64,000 bases of DNA from Clostridium sp. AM34-11AC (GTDB lineage Bacteria > Bacillota > Clostridia > Lachnospirales > Lachnospiraceae): positions 1-64,000 of the forward strand of contig NZ_QWGL01000017.1 in the NCBI RefSeq assembly GCF_003435375.1, in the 5' to 3' direction. A program made the translations under genes and the position numbers. The notes under the pieces are model-generated. The model ran no database searches. It was not told where the DNA came from and was given only the letters and a program-made list of their open reading frames with translations. Of the stretch, positions 8,026-16,860 are shown in pieces; within the stretch, counting starts at the first letter, position 1, and every line of letters begins with the position of its first letter.

Positions 8026-9144
8026 ATGCTTGATTCTGGTATACAGCCAGGCCGGAAAAAGGCCGATAAAATTTACAACTGGCTTCGGGCTTACATCGAT
8101 GAAAATAAATTTTCTTCCAACCAGAGGCTTCCATCTGAAAATGAACTCTGCCGCAGACTGGATGTAAGCCGCGAAACAGTACGTGCCGCCATGGCACGGC
8201 TCGTCGAGGAAAATCTCGTTACCCGTGTCAAGGGAAGTGGAACCTACATCAATAAAGATGCCGCCGTTTCCGGACCCGCCAGAAGTTTAAACGCTGAATA
8301 TAAGATCGGACTGATCCTTCAAGGGCAGGACTCTCACGCAAATTCCCGCCTGATCGATGGGATCCGTGATGTGATGTCTGACACAGACGTAGATCTTCAG
8401 ATCTTTTTTACAGACAATAAATTTTCCAACGAGAGAAACTGTCTCGATGTGGTAGCACATCAGGGATTCGACGGGTTTATTGTGGACGGGGTAAAGGCAA
8501 GTCTCTTAAATCCCAATCTTGACTGCTATCGGAACATCTTTGCGAAAAAGATCCCGGTCATCTTTTACAACAACTACTATAAAGAATTAAATTATCCCCG
8601 CGTGATTAACAATGACTACAAATGCGCCAGAGAATTGATCGGTCTTTTAACCAGAGCGGGGCACAAAAAAATTGCCGGGATCTTCGTCTACGACAATTAT
8701 CAGAGCATTGAAAAGTTCCGTGGTTATGTAGGCTCTCTCCGCAGCGCAGGACTGAAATTCGAGGATGATTACATCAAATGGTGTATTTCCAACGAAGCCC
8801 ATGCCGATGGATTCTACAAGGAAATCGGCAAGTTCTTAAAGGGACTTCCGAAGTGTACCGCCATTGTCTGCTGCAACTACATGATCCTGCAGTCTGTCCT
8901 GCATTTTCTTCAGGAAAACGGTAAATCCGTCCCAAACGATTATTCTCTGGTCTGCTTTGACTATTCCGGTCAAGACTGGGAACGCAGTGGAATTACCTGT
9001 TCCATTCATCCGGGTTATGATATGGGAATTCAGGTTGGCAAACGCCTGCTAAAGATGATTCAGAATCATGAATACTGCGGAAACGGATACTCATATCTCA
9101 TGGATCTGCGGATCTATGAGGGACGTTCCATCCGGAAATTATGA
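8026..9144 (+). CDS. GntR/LacI hybrid transcriptional regulator
   Basis: A 372-residue AraR-like regulator: an N-terminal GntR winged helix-turn-helix (about residues 11-80; NQRLPSENELCRRLDVSRETVRAAMARL, VKGSGTYI) joined to a LacI-type periplasmic-binding-protein-like effector domain (about residues 92-372; IGLILQGQDSHANSRLIDGI, CTAIVCCNY, CFDYSGQDW). Such proteins usually repress until a small molecule, often the pathway substrate, binds. The start was moved to the ATG behind AGGGGGGAC. Its place between the sulfatase and its maturase suggests it controls this cluster; palindromes before tctC are candidate sites. Confidence 0.9.
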   Translation: MLDSGIQPGRKKADKIYNWLRAYIDENKFSSNQRLPSENELCRRLDVSRETVRAAMARLVEENLVTRVKGSGTYINKDAAVSGPARSLNAEYKIGLILQGQDSHANSRLIDGIRDVMSDTDVDLQIFFTDNKFSNERNCLDVVAHQGFDGFIVDGVKASLLNPNLDCYRNIFAKKIPVIFYNNYYKELNYPRVINNDYKCARELIGLLTRAGHKKIAGIFVYDNYQSIEKFRGYVGSLRSAGLKFEDDYIKWCISNEAHADGFYKEIGKFLKGLPKCTAIVCCNYMILQSVLHFLQENGKSVPNDYSLVCFDYSGQDWERSGITCSIHPGYDMGIQVGKRLLKMIQNHEYCGNGYSYLMDLRIYEGRSIRKL

Positions 9145-9188
9145 CATAATGAGCCCAAAAGGAAAATGTTTTTGAGGAGAGCAAAACC

Positions 9189-10292
9189 ATGAAACACCTG
9201 ACCATCATGCTGAAACCGGCATCTTCACTCTGCAATCTACGCTGTAAATACTGTTTTTATGCGGATATTACGAGTCTCAGAGAGGTTTCCTCTTTCGGAG
9301 TCATGAAAGAGTCCGCAATGACCGCTGTCATGGATCATATATTTATAGATCTTGATGATGGGGACTATCTAACACTGTCATTTCAGGGCGGTGAACCGAT
9401 GCTTGCGGGACTTCCTTTTTACCGGAATCTGGTACAGTATATTGCGGGAAAAAAACGAAATATCCATATAAACTATACCCTTCAGACCAACGGAATTCTT
9501 CTGGATGATGACTGGTGCAAGTTTCTTGCCAAATACGGGTTTCTCATCGGAATCTCCCTGGATATTCTCCCGGAAAGCCACGACGCGGTCCGGGTCGACA
9601 CAGCCGGACAGGGAACGTACGAACAGGTTCTTCGTTCCATCTCCCTGTTGAAGAAATATCACATCGAGCATAACGTGCTCTGCACCTTGACGCGGCAGAC
9701 AGCAAGACATCCCGCGAAGGTCTGGGCACAAATCAAAAAGCTGGATCTGTCTTATATCCAGTTTACCCCCTGCCTTGGAGATCTCAATTCTCCCGGCTCT
9801 TCCGCATATGCCCTGACCCCGGAACGCTTTTTTCACTTTTATTCTGATCTTTTTGATCTCTGGTACCGGGATTTCGCCACGGGAAATTACCGGAGCATCA
9901 AGCTATTTGACGATCTTCTTCAGTTGCTTGCAAAGGGGCTCGTGACTTCCTGCGGAATCAGCGGGTACTGCCAGCCCCAGATCGTCGTGGAAGCGGACGG
10001 AAGCGCTTATCCCTGCGATTTCTACTGTCTCGACCAGTTCCGGCTCGGCAGCCTGGTTTCTGACTCTCTGCGGACGATCTATGAAAAGTCCGCAGTGTCT
10101 CCATGTAAGGTCAGAGATCTGCTTCCGGAATTATGTTCCGCCTGTCAGTATCGAAAATTTTGTGGCGGCGGATGTAAACGCATGCAGCGGGAAACTGCAT
10201 GTATGCCTGGTGATACATTCTGTGGTTATCAGGCGTTCCTGGACCACGCGCTCCGCCCGCTCATGCAGATTGCTGCCGGAATACCCGGCTAA
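9189..10292 (+). CDS. Anaerobic sulfatase-maturating enzyme (radical SAM, SPASM)
   Basis: Converts the active-site cysteine of the sulfatase to C-alpha-formylglycine without oxygen. The 367-residue protein has the radical SAM cluster motif C15-x3-C19-x2-C22 (SLCNLRCKYCFYAD), the family phrase SFQGGEPMLAGLPFY and LQTNGILLDDDW for SAM binding. A C-terminal SPASM region has multiple cysteines (CGISGYC, CDFYC, LCSACQYRKFCGGGCKR) that ligate auxiliary iron-sulfur clusters. A GAGGAGAG site precedes the start. Its presence beside a Cys-type sulfatase is diagnostic of the pair working together. Confidence 0.94.
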   Translation: MKHLTIMLKPASSLCNLRCKYCFYADITSLREVSSFGVMKESAMTAVMDHIFIDLDDGDYLTLSFQGGEPMLAGLPFYRNLVQYIAGKKRNIHINYTLQTNGILLDDDWCKFLAKYGFLIGISLDILPESHDAVRVDTAGQGTYEQVLRSISLLKKYHIEHNVLCTLTRQTARHPAKVWAQIKKLDLSYIQFTPCLGDLNSPGSSAYALTPERFFHFYSDLFDLWYRDFATGNYRSIKLFDDLLQLLAKGLVTSCGISGYCQPQIVVEADGSAYPCDFYCLDQFRLGSLVSDSLRTIYEKSAVSPCKVRDLLPELCSACQYRKFCGGGCKRMQRETACMPGDTFCGYQAFLDHALRPLMQIAAGIPG

Positions 10293-10303
10293 AAGGAAGG
10301 ATT

Positions 10304-10870
10304 ATGGAAAATAGAAAGAAAATTCTTATGAAGCTTTTCGTCTCGACCCTGTATCTCAGCGCTTTTACGTTCGGCGGGGGATATGTGATCGTGACCTTGA
10401 TGAAGAAAAAATTTGTAGATGAATACCACTGGATCGAGGAGAACGAGATGCTGGACCTTGTTGCGATCGCGCAGTCAGCTCCGGGGCCAATCGCCGTCAA
10501 TGGGGCGATCGTGGTCGGTTATAAACTGGCCGGGATGACCGGCGTGGTCACAGCGATCATCGGCACGATCATCCCTCCGTTCCTCGTTATCTCCCTGATC
10601 TCGGTCTGCTACAACGCGTTCCGTGACAACTTTATCGTCAGCCAGATGCTTTCCGGCATGCAGGCCGGTGTCGGGGCTGTGATCGCCTCTGTGACATATG
10701 AGATGGGGGCGGGAATTGTCCACGGGAAGAATGCCGTCTCCATGTGCATCATGGCTGCCGCTTTTCTTGCTTCCTGCGTTTTTCATGTCAACGTCGTCTT
10801 CGTTGTCATCGCCTGCGGGCTGATCGGCGCGCTGCGGACACTTGCGGCGGAAAGGAGAGCACAAAAATGA
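10304..10870 (+). CDS. Chromate/sulfate-family transporter, short chain, subunit 1
   Basis: A half-size CHR-superfamily membrane protein (188 residues). It has the conserved FGGGYVIVTLMKKKFVDE segment near the N terminus and AQSAPGPIAVNGA, the two hallmark CHR stretches, plus about five hydrophobic segments. Short-chain CHR proteins work as pairs of inverted topology, and its partner follows with a four-base ATGA overlap. Bacterial CHR proteins are best known as chromate exporters. Chromate is a structural analogue of sulfate, so in this sulfatase cluster sulfate export is a plausible natural role (inference). Confidence 0.88.
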   Translation: MENRKKILMKLFVSTLYLSAFTFGGGYVIVTLMKKKFVDEYHWIEENEMLDLVAIAQSAPGPIAVNGAIVVGYKLAGMTGVVTAIIGTIIPPFLVISLISVCYNAFRDNFIVSQMLSGMQAGVGAVIASVTYEMGAGIVHGKNAVSMCIMAAAFLASCVFHVNVVFVVIACGLIGALRTLAAERRAQK

Positions 10871-11436
10871 TCTATCTACAGCTTTTCTTGAGTTTTCTGC
10901 AGATCGGCATGTTCAGCTTCGGCGGCGGGTATGCGGCAATGCCGCTGATCCAGGGACAGGTCGTGACTGCCCATCACTGGCTTTCGATGGAGGAATTCAC
11001 GGATCTGATCACGATCTCCCAGATGACACCGGGACCCATCGCCATCAATTCCGCAACCTTTGTCGGAACAAAGATTGCGGGAACCGGGGGCGCCCTCGCG
11101 GCCACCTTCGGATGCATCCTGCCGTCCTGCATCATCGTGACCTGTATCGCCAGACTATACTTAAAATACAGAAATCTGGCACTCTTACAGGGGATCTTAA
11201 ACTCCCTGCGTCCCGCGGTCGTCGCTTTGATCGCCTCTGCCGGGATCTCGATCCTCATCACCGCGTTCTGGGGCAGTCAGGCAGCGGTCGCCCTCGCGAA
11301 CACAAACTGGCTTCTTGTTGTGATCTTCGCTGTCTGCGTTGTCCTGCTTCAGAAGTTTAAAATGAACCCGATCTGGGTGATGGTGCTGGCCGGAGTCATA
11401 AAGACCGTCGTTTCCCTGATCGTCAACGTATTCTAA
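10867..11436 (+). CDS. Chromate/sulfate-family transporter, short chain, subunit 2
   Basis: The second half of the CHR pair (189 residues). SFGGGYAAMPLIQGQVV and SQMTPGPIAINSATFVG align with the motifs of subunit 1, and a long hydrophobic C-terminal half follows. The start was placed at the ATG that overlaps the preceding stop codon (ATGA) with AAAGGAGA upstream, rather than at the earlier in-frame start. The 3' end overlaps the convergent next gene by 14 bases, so no terminator separates them. Confidence 0.88.
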   Translation: MIYLQLFLSFLQIGMFSFGGGYAAMPLIQGQVVTAHHWLSMEEFTDLITISQMTPGPIAINSATFVGTKIAGTGGALAATFGCILPSCIIVTCIARLYLKYRNLALLQGILNSLRPAVVALIASAGISILITAFWGSQAAVALANTNWLLVVIFAVCVVLLQKFKMNPIWVMVLAGVIKTVVSLIVNVF

Positions 11437-12805
11437 GGTCCGTATACCAGTACCCAAACCGTCCGTCTCCCACGGGCTGGCGTCTGGAGAGGACGAAATT
11501 CGGGAAGCCGAACATCGTTGCCATATATTTTTCACTGCTGTAATAGTGGCCCGGAACCCCTAAGAGGTATCGGGCTTTCTTTTTGTTTCCGCCGAGTTTT
11601 ACGAGGATCAGGTAGCGGAAATTGTAGTAACCGTGGAGAAGAAAGCTGTTGTTTCCGTGGATCCAGCACTCCCGCGGAAGTTTTCCGATGTCCTGGGGGC
11701 GGATCGTTAAGATATCGCATCCGTCCTCATACTCGAATGGCTGGATCTTCGGGTATGATTTTTTTAGTTCTTCCCAGAGTTTTTCCGGATCCGCTGCCAG
11801 ATCCTCTGTCTCCTGTAAATAGCGCAGGACTTCCGGATTTTCGAGTTCCGGGGAGACCATGGGGGCTGGGGCGGCATTTGTCCGCGCTGTCTGGCTGTTT
11901 TGCGGCCGGGAGGGACATGGTGCAGCCGATGCAGGGGCAGTTATCTGAGTTTGAGTCTCCGCTGATGAAGCAGACTTGGACATTACCGGCTGCCCACCCA
12001 CAGGATTTTGCGTTGCATTCTTCATCGACCGCATCGGATCCTGACGCGATTCTTCTGGTTGTTCTGTTATTTCTGCCCGATCTGTCTTTTCCTCTGCCTG
12101 GTCGATCTCTTCGGTTTCCTCCGACAGGTATACCATCCCATGCTCTTCACTATTCTCTTCCTGCTTCGGCTTCTCATCCTTTTCTGCATCATCCTGCACC
12201 GTTGTCTCACCCTGTGCCGATGAAGCTTCTTCCGTCTCCTGCGCTTCATCCCGCAGCTCCGCCGCATGCGCAGTCTTTTCCTCCTGTTCCCGGCGTTCCT
12301 CCTCTTTGGCGATCTCGGCCTCGATCTCTTTTACTACTTTTGAGACTGCCTGCGGTGTCATCTCTTTTTCTGCTTCCGGCAACATCTCCGCAGTAAATTT
12401 CGGCACAGAAAGAACTGGATTCTCCCCGGTATTTCCCTCTTCTGCTGCCAGCGCGTCCTCCCAGATCGTCTTGTAGCACCGCCAGGAATTTTTCACGTCA
12501 TGGACCGAGAGTCCGAAATATGTATCAAGACCTGTTCCTGTTCCTTCCACGTTCTTCGTGTCCACATTCGCACGGAATTCCCCGTTTCCGCCCCGCACGA
12601 ACACATTCCCTAGAAATGTCTCGCGACCGCCTGTCCCCAAAAGGTACACTCCGATGGCGTTTCCGCCCATATAGATCCGCTTCACGTTCACATTGATCCT
12701 GCACTGCCCGTTCCGCGCCTCCAGCTTCGCGAATCCCACATTTTTTCCTTTTTGTTTTCCTTCGTACTCGTAAATATAAGAAATCAGTCTGCGATAATCT
12801 GCCAT
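11423..12805 (-). CDS. Hypothetical protein, conserved N- and C-terminal domains with acidic linker
   Basis: A 460-residue protein that I do not recognise with certainty; its ends resemble a Lachnospiraceae family (DUF6128-like). Residues 1-110 look beta-rich (YIYEYEGKQKGKNVGFAKLE, FLGNVFVRGGNGEFRANV) and about 320-460 form a second conserved part (CWIHGNNSFLLHGYYNFRYL, GVPGHYYSSEKYMATMFGFP). The middle (about 140-310) is a low-complexity Glu/Gln/Ala-rich linker. No signal peptide or membrane segment is seen. The GTG that opens the longest frame overlaps the ribosome binding site, so the ATG (MADYRRL) was chosen. Confidence 0.8.
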   Translation of the reverse strand: MADYRRLISYIYEYEGKQKGKNVGFAKLEARNGQCRINVNVKRIYMGGNAIGVYLLGTGGRETFLGNVFVRGGNGEFRANVDTKNVEGTGTGLDTYFGLSVHDVKNSWRCYKTIWEDALAAEEGNTGENPVLSVPKFTAEMLPEAEKEMTPQAVSKVVKEIEAEIAKEEERREQEEKTAHAAELRDEAQETEEASSAQGETTVQDDAEKDEKPKQEENSEEHGMVYLSEETEEIDQAEEKTDRAEITEQPEESRQDPMRSMKNATQNPVGGQPVMSKSASSAETQTQITAPASAAPCPSRPQNSQTARTNAAPAPMVSPELENPEVLRYLQETEDLAADPEKLWEELKKSYPKIQPFEYEDGCDILTIRPQDIGKLPRECWIHGNNSFLLHGYYNFRYLILVKLGGNKKKARYLLGVPGHYYSSEKYMATMFGFPNFVLSRRQPVGDGRFGYWYTDLRIR

Positions 12806-12809
12806 AATC

Positions 12810-12849
12810 AAAAACACTCCTTCTGCACTTATGTATATGCGGAAGGAGT
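12810..12849 (-). terminator. Hairpin doubling as malic-enzyme terminator and RBS sequester
   Basis: On the minus strand ACTCCTTCCGCA and TGCAGAAGGAGT form a 12-base stem (one G-T pair), followed by GTTTTT: an intrinsic terminator after malic enzyme. The 3' arm contains the AAGGAG ribosome binding site of the next gene, whose ATG is only five bases after the T-tract. Transcripts that read through would have that site paired. Confidence 0.7.
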
Positions 12850-12894
12850 ATTCTTCATGATCATTCTATGAAATTTAGTATTTGATATTTTTTA

Positions 12895-14070
12895 TTACTT
12901 ACGGATCGCGCCGGACTTCACAGCCGCCTCAGCCACACGCTTTGCGACATGCTCCGCAACGCCTTCTTCGAGGGCACCTGGGATAATGTACTCTGCGGAG
13001 AGTTTATCCGGTGTTACGAGTTCTGCGATGGCCTGGGCTGCAGCTACTTTCATATCATAGTTGATGTCTCTTGCGCCGCAGTCTAACGCGCCGCGGAAGA
13101 TTCCCGGGAACGCGAGGACGTTGTTGATCTGGTTTGGAAAATCGGAGCGGCCGGTTCCCATAACCTTTACACCTGCTGCCATCGCCTCATCGTACATGAT
13201 CTCCGGGTTCGGGTTTGCCATTGCGAATACGATCGGATCCTTCGCCATTGTTTTGATCATTTCCGGTTTCAGTGCGCCTGCTACGGACACACCGATAAAT
13301 ACGTCCGCACCGACGAGGGCATCAGCCAGTGTTCCGCGCTTATCCTCAAGGTTTGTGATATCGCAGAGCATCTTCTTGTGATCTTTAATGCCGACTCCGC
13401 GGTCTTTGTAGAGGATTCCGTTCTCATCACATGCGATGATGTTCTTTACGCCTGTCGCAAGCAACATCTTGATGATCGCGGTTCCGGCAGATCCCGGTCC
13501 GTTTAATACGACATGGATCTCATCGATCTTCTTTCCGACAACTTTTAATGCATTTAAGAGGGCTGCCGTAACGACAACAGCGGTACCGTGCTGGTCATCG
13601 TGGAATACCGGGATATCGAGCTCTTTCTCCAGGCGCGCCTCTACCTCGAAGCACTTCGGGGAAGCAATGTCTTCCAGGTTGATTCCGCCGAAGCACGGAG
13701 CGATGTATTTTACTGCTTTGATGATCTCTTCTGTGTCTGTGGTGTCAAGGCAGATCGGGAACGCGTCAACGCCGCCGAACTCTTTAAAGAGGACTGCCTT
13801 TCCCTCCATAACCGGCATAGCAGCTTCCGGTCCGATGTTTCCGAGGCCTAAAACTGCGGTTCCGTCGGAGACAACCGCTACCAGATTGCCCTTTGCGGTG
13901 TATTTGTAAACGTCTTTCTTATTATCATGGATCTTTCTGCACGGCTCCGCAACGCCTGGTGTATAGGCTGTGCTTAAGTCATCTCTCGTCTTTACCGGAA
14001 CCTTGCTGACAACTTCGATCTTTCCATGATGTTCCTCATGGAGCTTTAACGCTGCTTCATTGAAATTCAT
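12895..14070 (-). CDS. NAD(P)-dependent malic enzyme
   Basis: Oxidatively decarboxylates malate to pyruvate in the cytoplasm. The 391-residue short bacterial form shows YTPGVAEPCRKI, the substrate-domain metal segment FGGINLEDIASPKCF with ED as metal ligands, PVFHDDQHGTAVVV, the Rossmann motif LNGPGSAGTA (G-x-G-x-x-A type), and FAMANPNPEI. The C-terminal phosphotransacetylase extension of MaeB is absent. AGGAGG sits seven bases before the chosen ATG (MNFNEAAL), 34 codons inside the longest frame. The cofactor cannot be decided by eye. It is monocistronic, with a terminator hairpin downstream. Confidence 0.94.
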   Translation of the reverse strand: MNFNEAALKLHEEHHGKIEVVSKVPVKTRDDLSTAYTPGVAEPCRKIHDNKKDVYKYTAKGNLVAVVSDGTAVLGLGNIGPEAAMPVMEGKAVLFKEFGGVDAFPICLDTTDTEEIIKAVKYIAPCFGGINLEDIASPKCFEVEARLEKELDIPVFHDDQHGTAVVVTAALLNALKVVGKKIDEIHVVLNGPGSAGTAIIKMLLATGVKNIIACDENGILYKDRGVGIKDHKKMLCDITNLEDKRGTLADALVGADVFIGVSVAGALKPEMIKTMAKDPIVFAMANPNPEIMYDEAMAAGVKVMGTGRSDFPNQINNVLAFPGIFRGALDCGARDINYDMKVAAAQAIAELVTPDKLSAEYIIPGALEEGVAEHVAKRVAEAAVKSGAIRK

Positions 14071-14301
14071 TGCGCTTCCTCCTGCGAATTCGTTTTCGTT
14101 GCTGAACTGTCTTCCCGTTTCATATCCAGAATGGCTTACATTTTGCCATTTCTGACAGCCATATTCTTTCATGCTATTTCAATGCATCTTTTCCTAACAG
14201 TTCTTTATCTGCTTAATTTCGAGTTTACCACAATCACTTTAAAAAGGAAACTGCTTTTTACTGTGTTTTCCCACTCGCTCTTTCTTGGCAGAGATGCTGT
14301 A

Positions 14302-15912
14302 TTACCACACCGCCACCGCACCGTCCGCCCGCGGCTCCGTCGCCCCACAGAGCACGCCGTTCTCATCCCGCCAGATGATCTGTCCACGGCCAAAGGTCAG
14401 GGAACTCTCCAGAACTTCCATCTCATGTCCGCGGCGCTTCAGTTCTTCCACGATCTCCGCCGGGAATGTTTTCTCCACCTGGATCTTCTTTCCGCCGACC
14501 CACTGCCATCTGGGCACATCTAAAGTCTCTTGCGGATTCATCATGAAATCCAGCGTGTTCATGATTACCTGCACATGTCCCTGGGGCTGCATGAAACCAC
14601 CCATGACGCCGAACGGCCCCACAGCTTTTCCATCCTTCATCAGAAATCCCGGAATGATCGTGTGAAGGGACTTCTTTCCCGGTCCCAGGCGGTTTTCCAT
14701 GTCCGCGTCCAGAGTAAAATTTGCCCCGCGGTTCTGCAGCGCGATTCCTGTCCCCGGGATCACGATGCCGGAGCCAAATCCCATATAGTTGCTCTGGATG
14801 TAGGAGACCATGTTTCCTTCCCCATCCGCCGTGCAGAGATAGATCGTTCCGCCGCGGAACGGATCGCCTGGCTCCGGATCTTGCGCCATTTCCCCGATCA
14901 GGGATCTCCGCTCTGCCGCGTATTCATCCGACAGAAGCGTCTCCACCGGCGCGCGCATATACTCCGGATCCGCCACATACCGGTTGCCGTCCGCGAATGC
15001 CAGCTTCATCGCCTCCAGCTGCTTGTGCACCGTGTCCACACAGCTTCGGTCCGTGAAGGAATATCCCTTCAGGATATTTAACGCCATCAGCGCGATGATT
15101 CCGTCCCCGTTCGGCGGGATCTCGCAGATATCATATCCCCGGTAATTGACATGGATCGGCTTTACCCACTCACACCAGTAGTTCTCCAAGTCCGATTTTC
15201 GGAGATAACCGCCGGTCTTTCTCGAATATGCGTCGATCTGATCCCCAAGTTCTCCCTGATAGAACGCCTTTGCGTGAGTTTTCGCGATCTTTTCTAACGT
15301 CTTCGCATGAGCTTCCGATTTCCAAATCTCTCCCGGCTGTGGGGCATGTCCGTCCCAGGCGAACGTGTCGAACCAGGGCTTAAAGCACTCGTCCTTGAGT
15401 GTCCCGGAAAATTCCTTGTATGCATTGTTCCAAAGCTTTGAGATCACCGGACTCACCGGATATCCCTCTCTCGCGTATGTAACTGCCGGCTCCATCACCT
15501 TCTCAAGCGTCAGTCTTCCAAACTTTTCCGAGAGCTCTGCCCAGGCCGAAGGAGCACCTGGGACCATCACCGGAATCCAGCCACGCTTCGGCATCGCGGT
15601 GTATCCCTGCTTTTTTACCTTCTCTGCCGTGATCGCCATGGGCGCTCTTCCACTGGCATTGAGGCCGTGAAGCTCCCCTTTCGTCCAGACCAGGGCAAAG
15701 GCATCGCTTCCGATCCCGTTGGAGGTCGGCTCCAGCACGGTCATACAGGCCGCTGTGGCGATCGCCGCGTCAATGGCATTTCCTCCCTGTTTTATGATAT
15801 CAAGCCCCGCTTGTGCCGCCAGCGGCTGGCTCGTGCAGACCATACCTTTTCGTCCGTAGATCACACTTCTTCGCGATGGATAATCGTTTTTCAGCGTGTC
15901 AAATTTCAGCAT
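14302..15912 (-). CDS. Gamma-glutamyltransferase family protein (cytoplasmic, YwrD-like)
   Basis: An N-terminal-nucleophile hydrolase that cleaves or transfers gamma-glutamyl groups. The 536-residue precursor has SQPLAAQAGLDIIKQGGNAIDAAIA, NGIGSDAFALVW, and the processing site GGTIYLCTADGEGN, in which the Thr should be the autocatalytic nucleophile at the start of the small subunit (seven residues before the conserved Asp, as in TTHYSVVD). FGSGIVIPGTGIALQNRG is the oxyanion region. No signal peptide is present, so it is likely cytoplasmic. The start at MLKFDTL is supported by GGAGGAG. The upstream transporter operon ends in its own terminator, so this is a separate unit. Confidence 0.9.
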   Translation of the reverse strand: MLKFDTLKNDYPSRRSVIYGRKGMVCTSQPLAAQAGLDIIKQGGNAIDAAIATAACMTVLEPTSNGIGSDAFALVWTKGELHGLNASGRAPMAITAEKVKKQGYTAMPKRGWIPVMVPGAPSAWAELSEKFGRLTLEKVMEPAVTYAREGYPVSPVISKLWNNAYKEFSGTLKDECFKPWFDTFAWDGHAPQPGEIWKSEAHAKTLEKIAKTHAKAFYQGELGDQIDAYSRKTGGYLRKSDLENYWCEWVKPIHVNYRGYDICEIPPNGDGIIALMALNILKGYSFTDRSCVDTVHKQLEAMKLAFADGNRYVADPEYMRAPVETLLSDEYAAERRSLIGEMAQDPEPGDPFRGGTIYLCTADGEGNMVSYIQSNYMGFGSGIVIPGTGIALQNRGANFTLDADMENRLGPGKKSLHTIIPGFLMKDGKAVGPFGVMGGFMQPQGHVQVIMNTLDFMMNPQETLDVPRWQWVGGKKIQVEKTFPAEIVEELKRRGHEMEVLESSLTFGRGQIIWRDENGVLCGATEPRADGAVAVW

Positions 15913-16106
15913 AGTTTTCTCCTCCAGGTCTATTATTTTCTGCAAACAGGTCATCGCCTGTTCCAACTGCGTGGATTATAGATCTATATGTCGAAATCGT
16001 ACCACTTTAACGTATTAAATGTCAATCTGTAAAAAGATAATGTGCCCCAACATATTTTCATGTCACAGGCAGACTTTTCACGATCTTCTGCTTTGTCTCG
16101 TCATAC

Positions 16107-16137
16107 AAAAACGGTGCAGGAACTTTTTCCCGCACCG
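16107..16137 (-). terminator. Intrinsic terminator of the ABC importer operon
   Basis: On the minus strand CGGTGC and GCACCG flank an inner GGAA/TTCC pairing, followed by TTTTTG. It lies directly after the last ATPase gene and separates the importer operon from the gamma-glutamyltransferase gene. Confidence 0.75.
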
Positions 16138-16143
16138 CAGCTT

Positions 16144-16860
16144 CTACTCTAATATAAAATTTTCCACCAGCTTCTTCGTAAATTCCGCCTTCGGATGCCC
16201 GATCACATCCTCCGTCCGTCCAGTCTCCACGAATTTTCCTTCTTCCATGACCGCGATCTCATCGCAGAACCAACGGACCACATCGAGATCGTGGGAGATA
16301 AACAGGTAGCTGAGACCCAGTTTTTCCTGAAGTTCTTTTAGGAGTGTCATGACCTGTGCCTGTACGGAGACGTCGAGCATACTCGTTGGCTCGTCTAAGA
16401 TCAGGATCTTTGGATCCAAAGAGAGCGCCCTGGCGATCATGATGCGCTGTGCCTCGCCTCCGCTGATCTGGTGCGGATAGCGGTCCAGAAGTTCTTCCCC
16501 GAGATCCACCAGATCCAACAACTCTTTCACGTGAATTTTTCTCCCGGCTTTGTCATACATCTTATGGATGAGCATCGGTTCTTCCAAACTGTAACCGATC
16601 TTTTTTGCCGGATCTAAGGATGTTTCCGGGTGTTGGAAGATGATCTGGATCGTTCCGTCGATCTCGATAGTGCCGGAATCCGGCTTGATCAGGGAGAGCA
16701 GCATGTTGGCGATCGTGGACTTTCCACAGCCGGAATTCCCGACAATTCCGAATGTCTCCCCGTTGCAAATCGTAAAGGACACATCTTTTACCGCATCCAC
16801 ACGGGTCTTCCTGATGATTCCGCCCGTAAATGTCTTGCAGATATGGCTGACCTTAAGCAT
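16144..16860 (-). CDS. ABC transporter ATP-binding protein (DppF/NikE type)
   Basis: The second ATPase of a peptide/nickel-type importer (238 residues). Motifs in order: Walker A GNSGCGKST (about residue 40), Q-loop at IIFQHPE, signature SGGEAQR, Walker B LILDEPTSMLD, and H-loop SHDLDV. It lacks the long C-terminal oligopeptide domain of OppF-type ATPases, as NikE often does. The ATG (MLKVSHI) overlaps the 3' end of the preceding ATPase gene by eight bases; a GTG three codons earlier lies in its ribosome binding site. Confidence 0.93.
   Translation of the reverse strand: MLKVSHICKTFTGGIIRKTRVDAVKDVSFTICNGETFGIVGNSGCGKSTIANMLLSLIKPDSGTIEIDGTIQIIFQHPETSLDPAKKIGYSLEEPMLIHKMYDKAGRKIHVKELLDLVDLGEELLDRYPHQISGGEAQRIMIARALSLDPKILILDEPTSMLDVSVQAQVMTLLKELQEKLGLSYLFISHDLDVVRWFCDEIAVMEEGKFVETGRTEDVIGHPKAEFTKKLVENFILE

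Noticed and set aside
11518..12396. A 292-codon plus-strand open frame
   Set aside because: It is the antisense shadow of the acidic low-complexity linker of the minus-strand hypothetical protein; its translation is Ser/Pro/Leu-rich and has no start signal.
13436..13909. A 157-codon plus-strand open frame opposite malic enzyme
   Set aside because: Antisense shadow of conserved catalytic and Rossmann segments.
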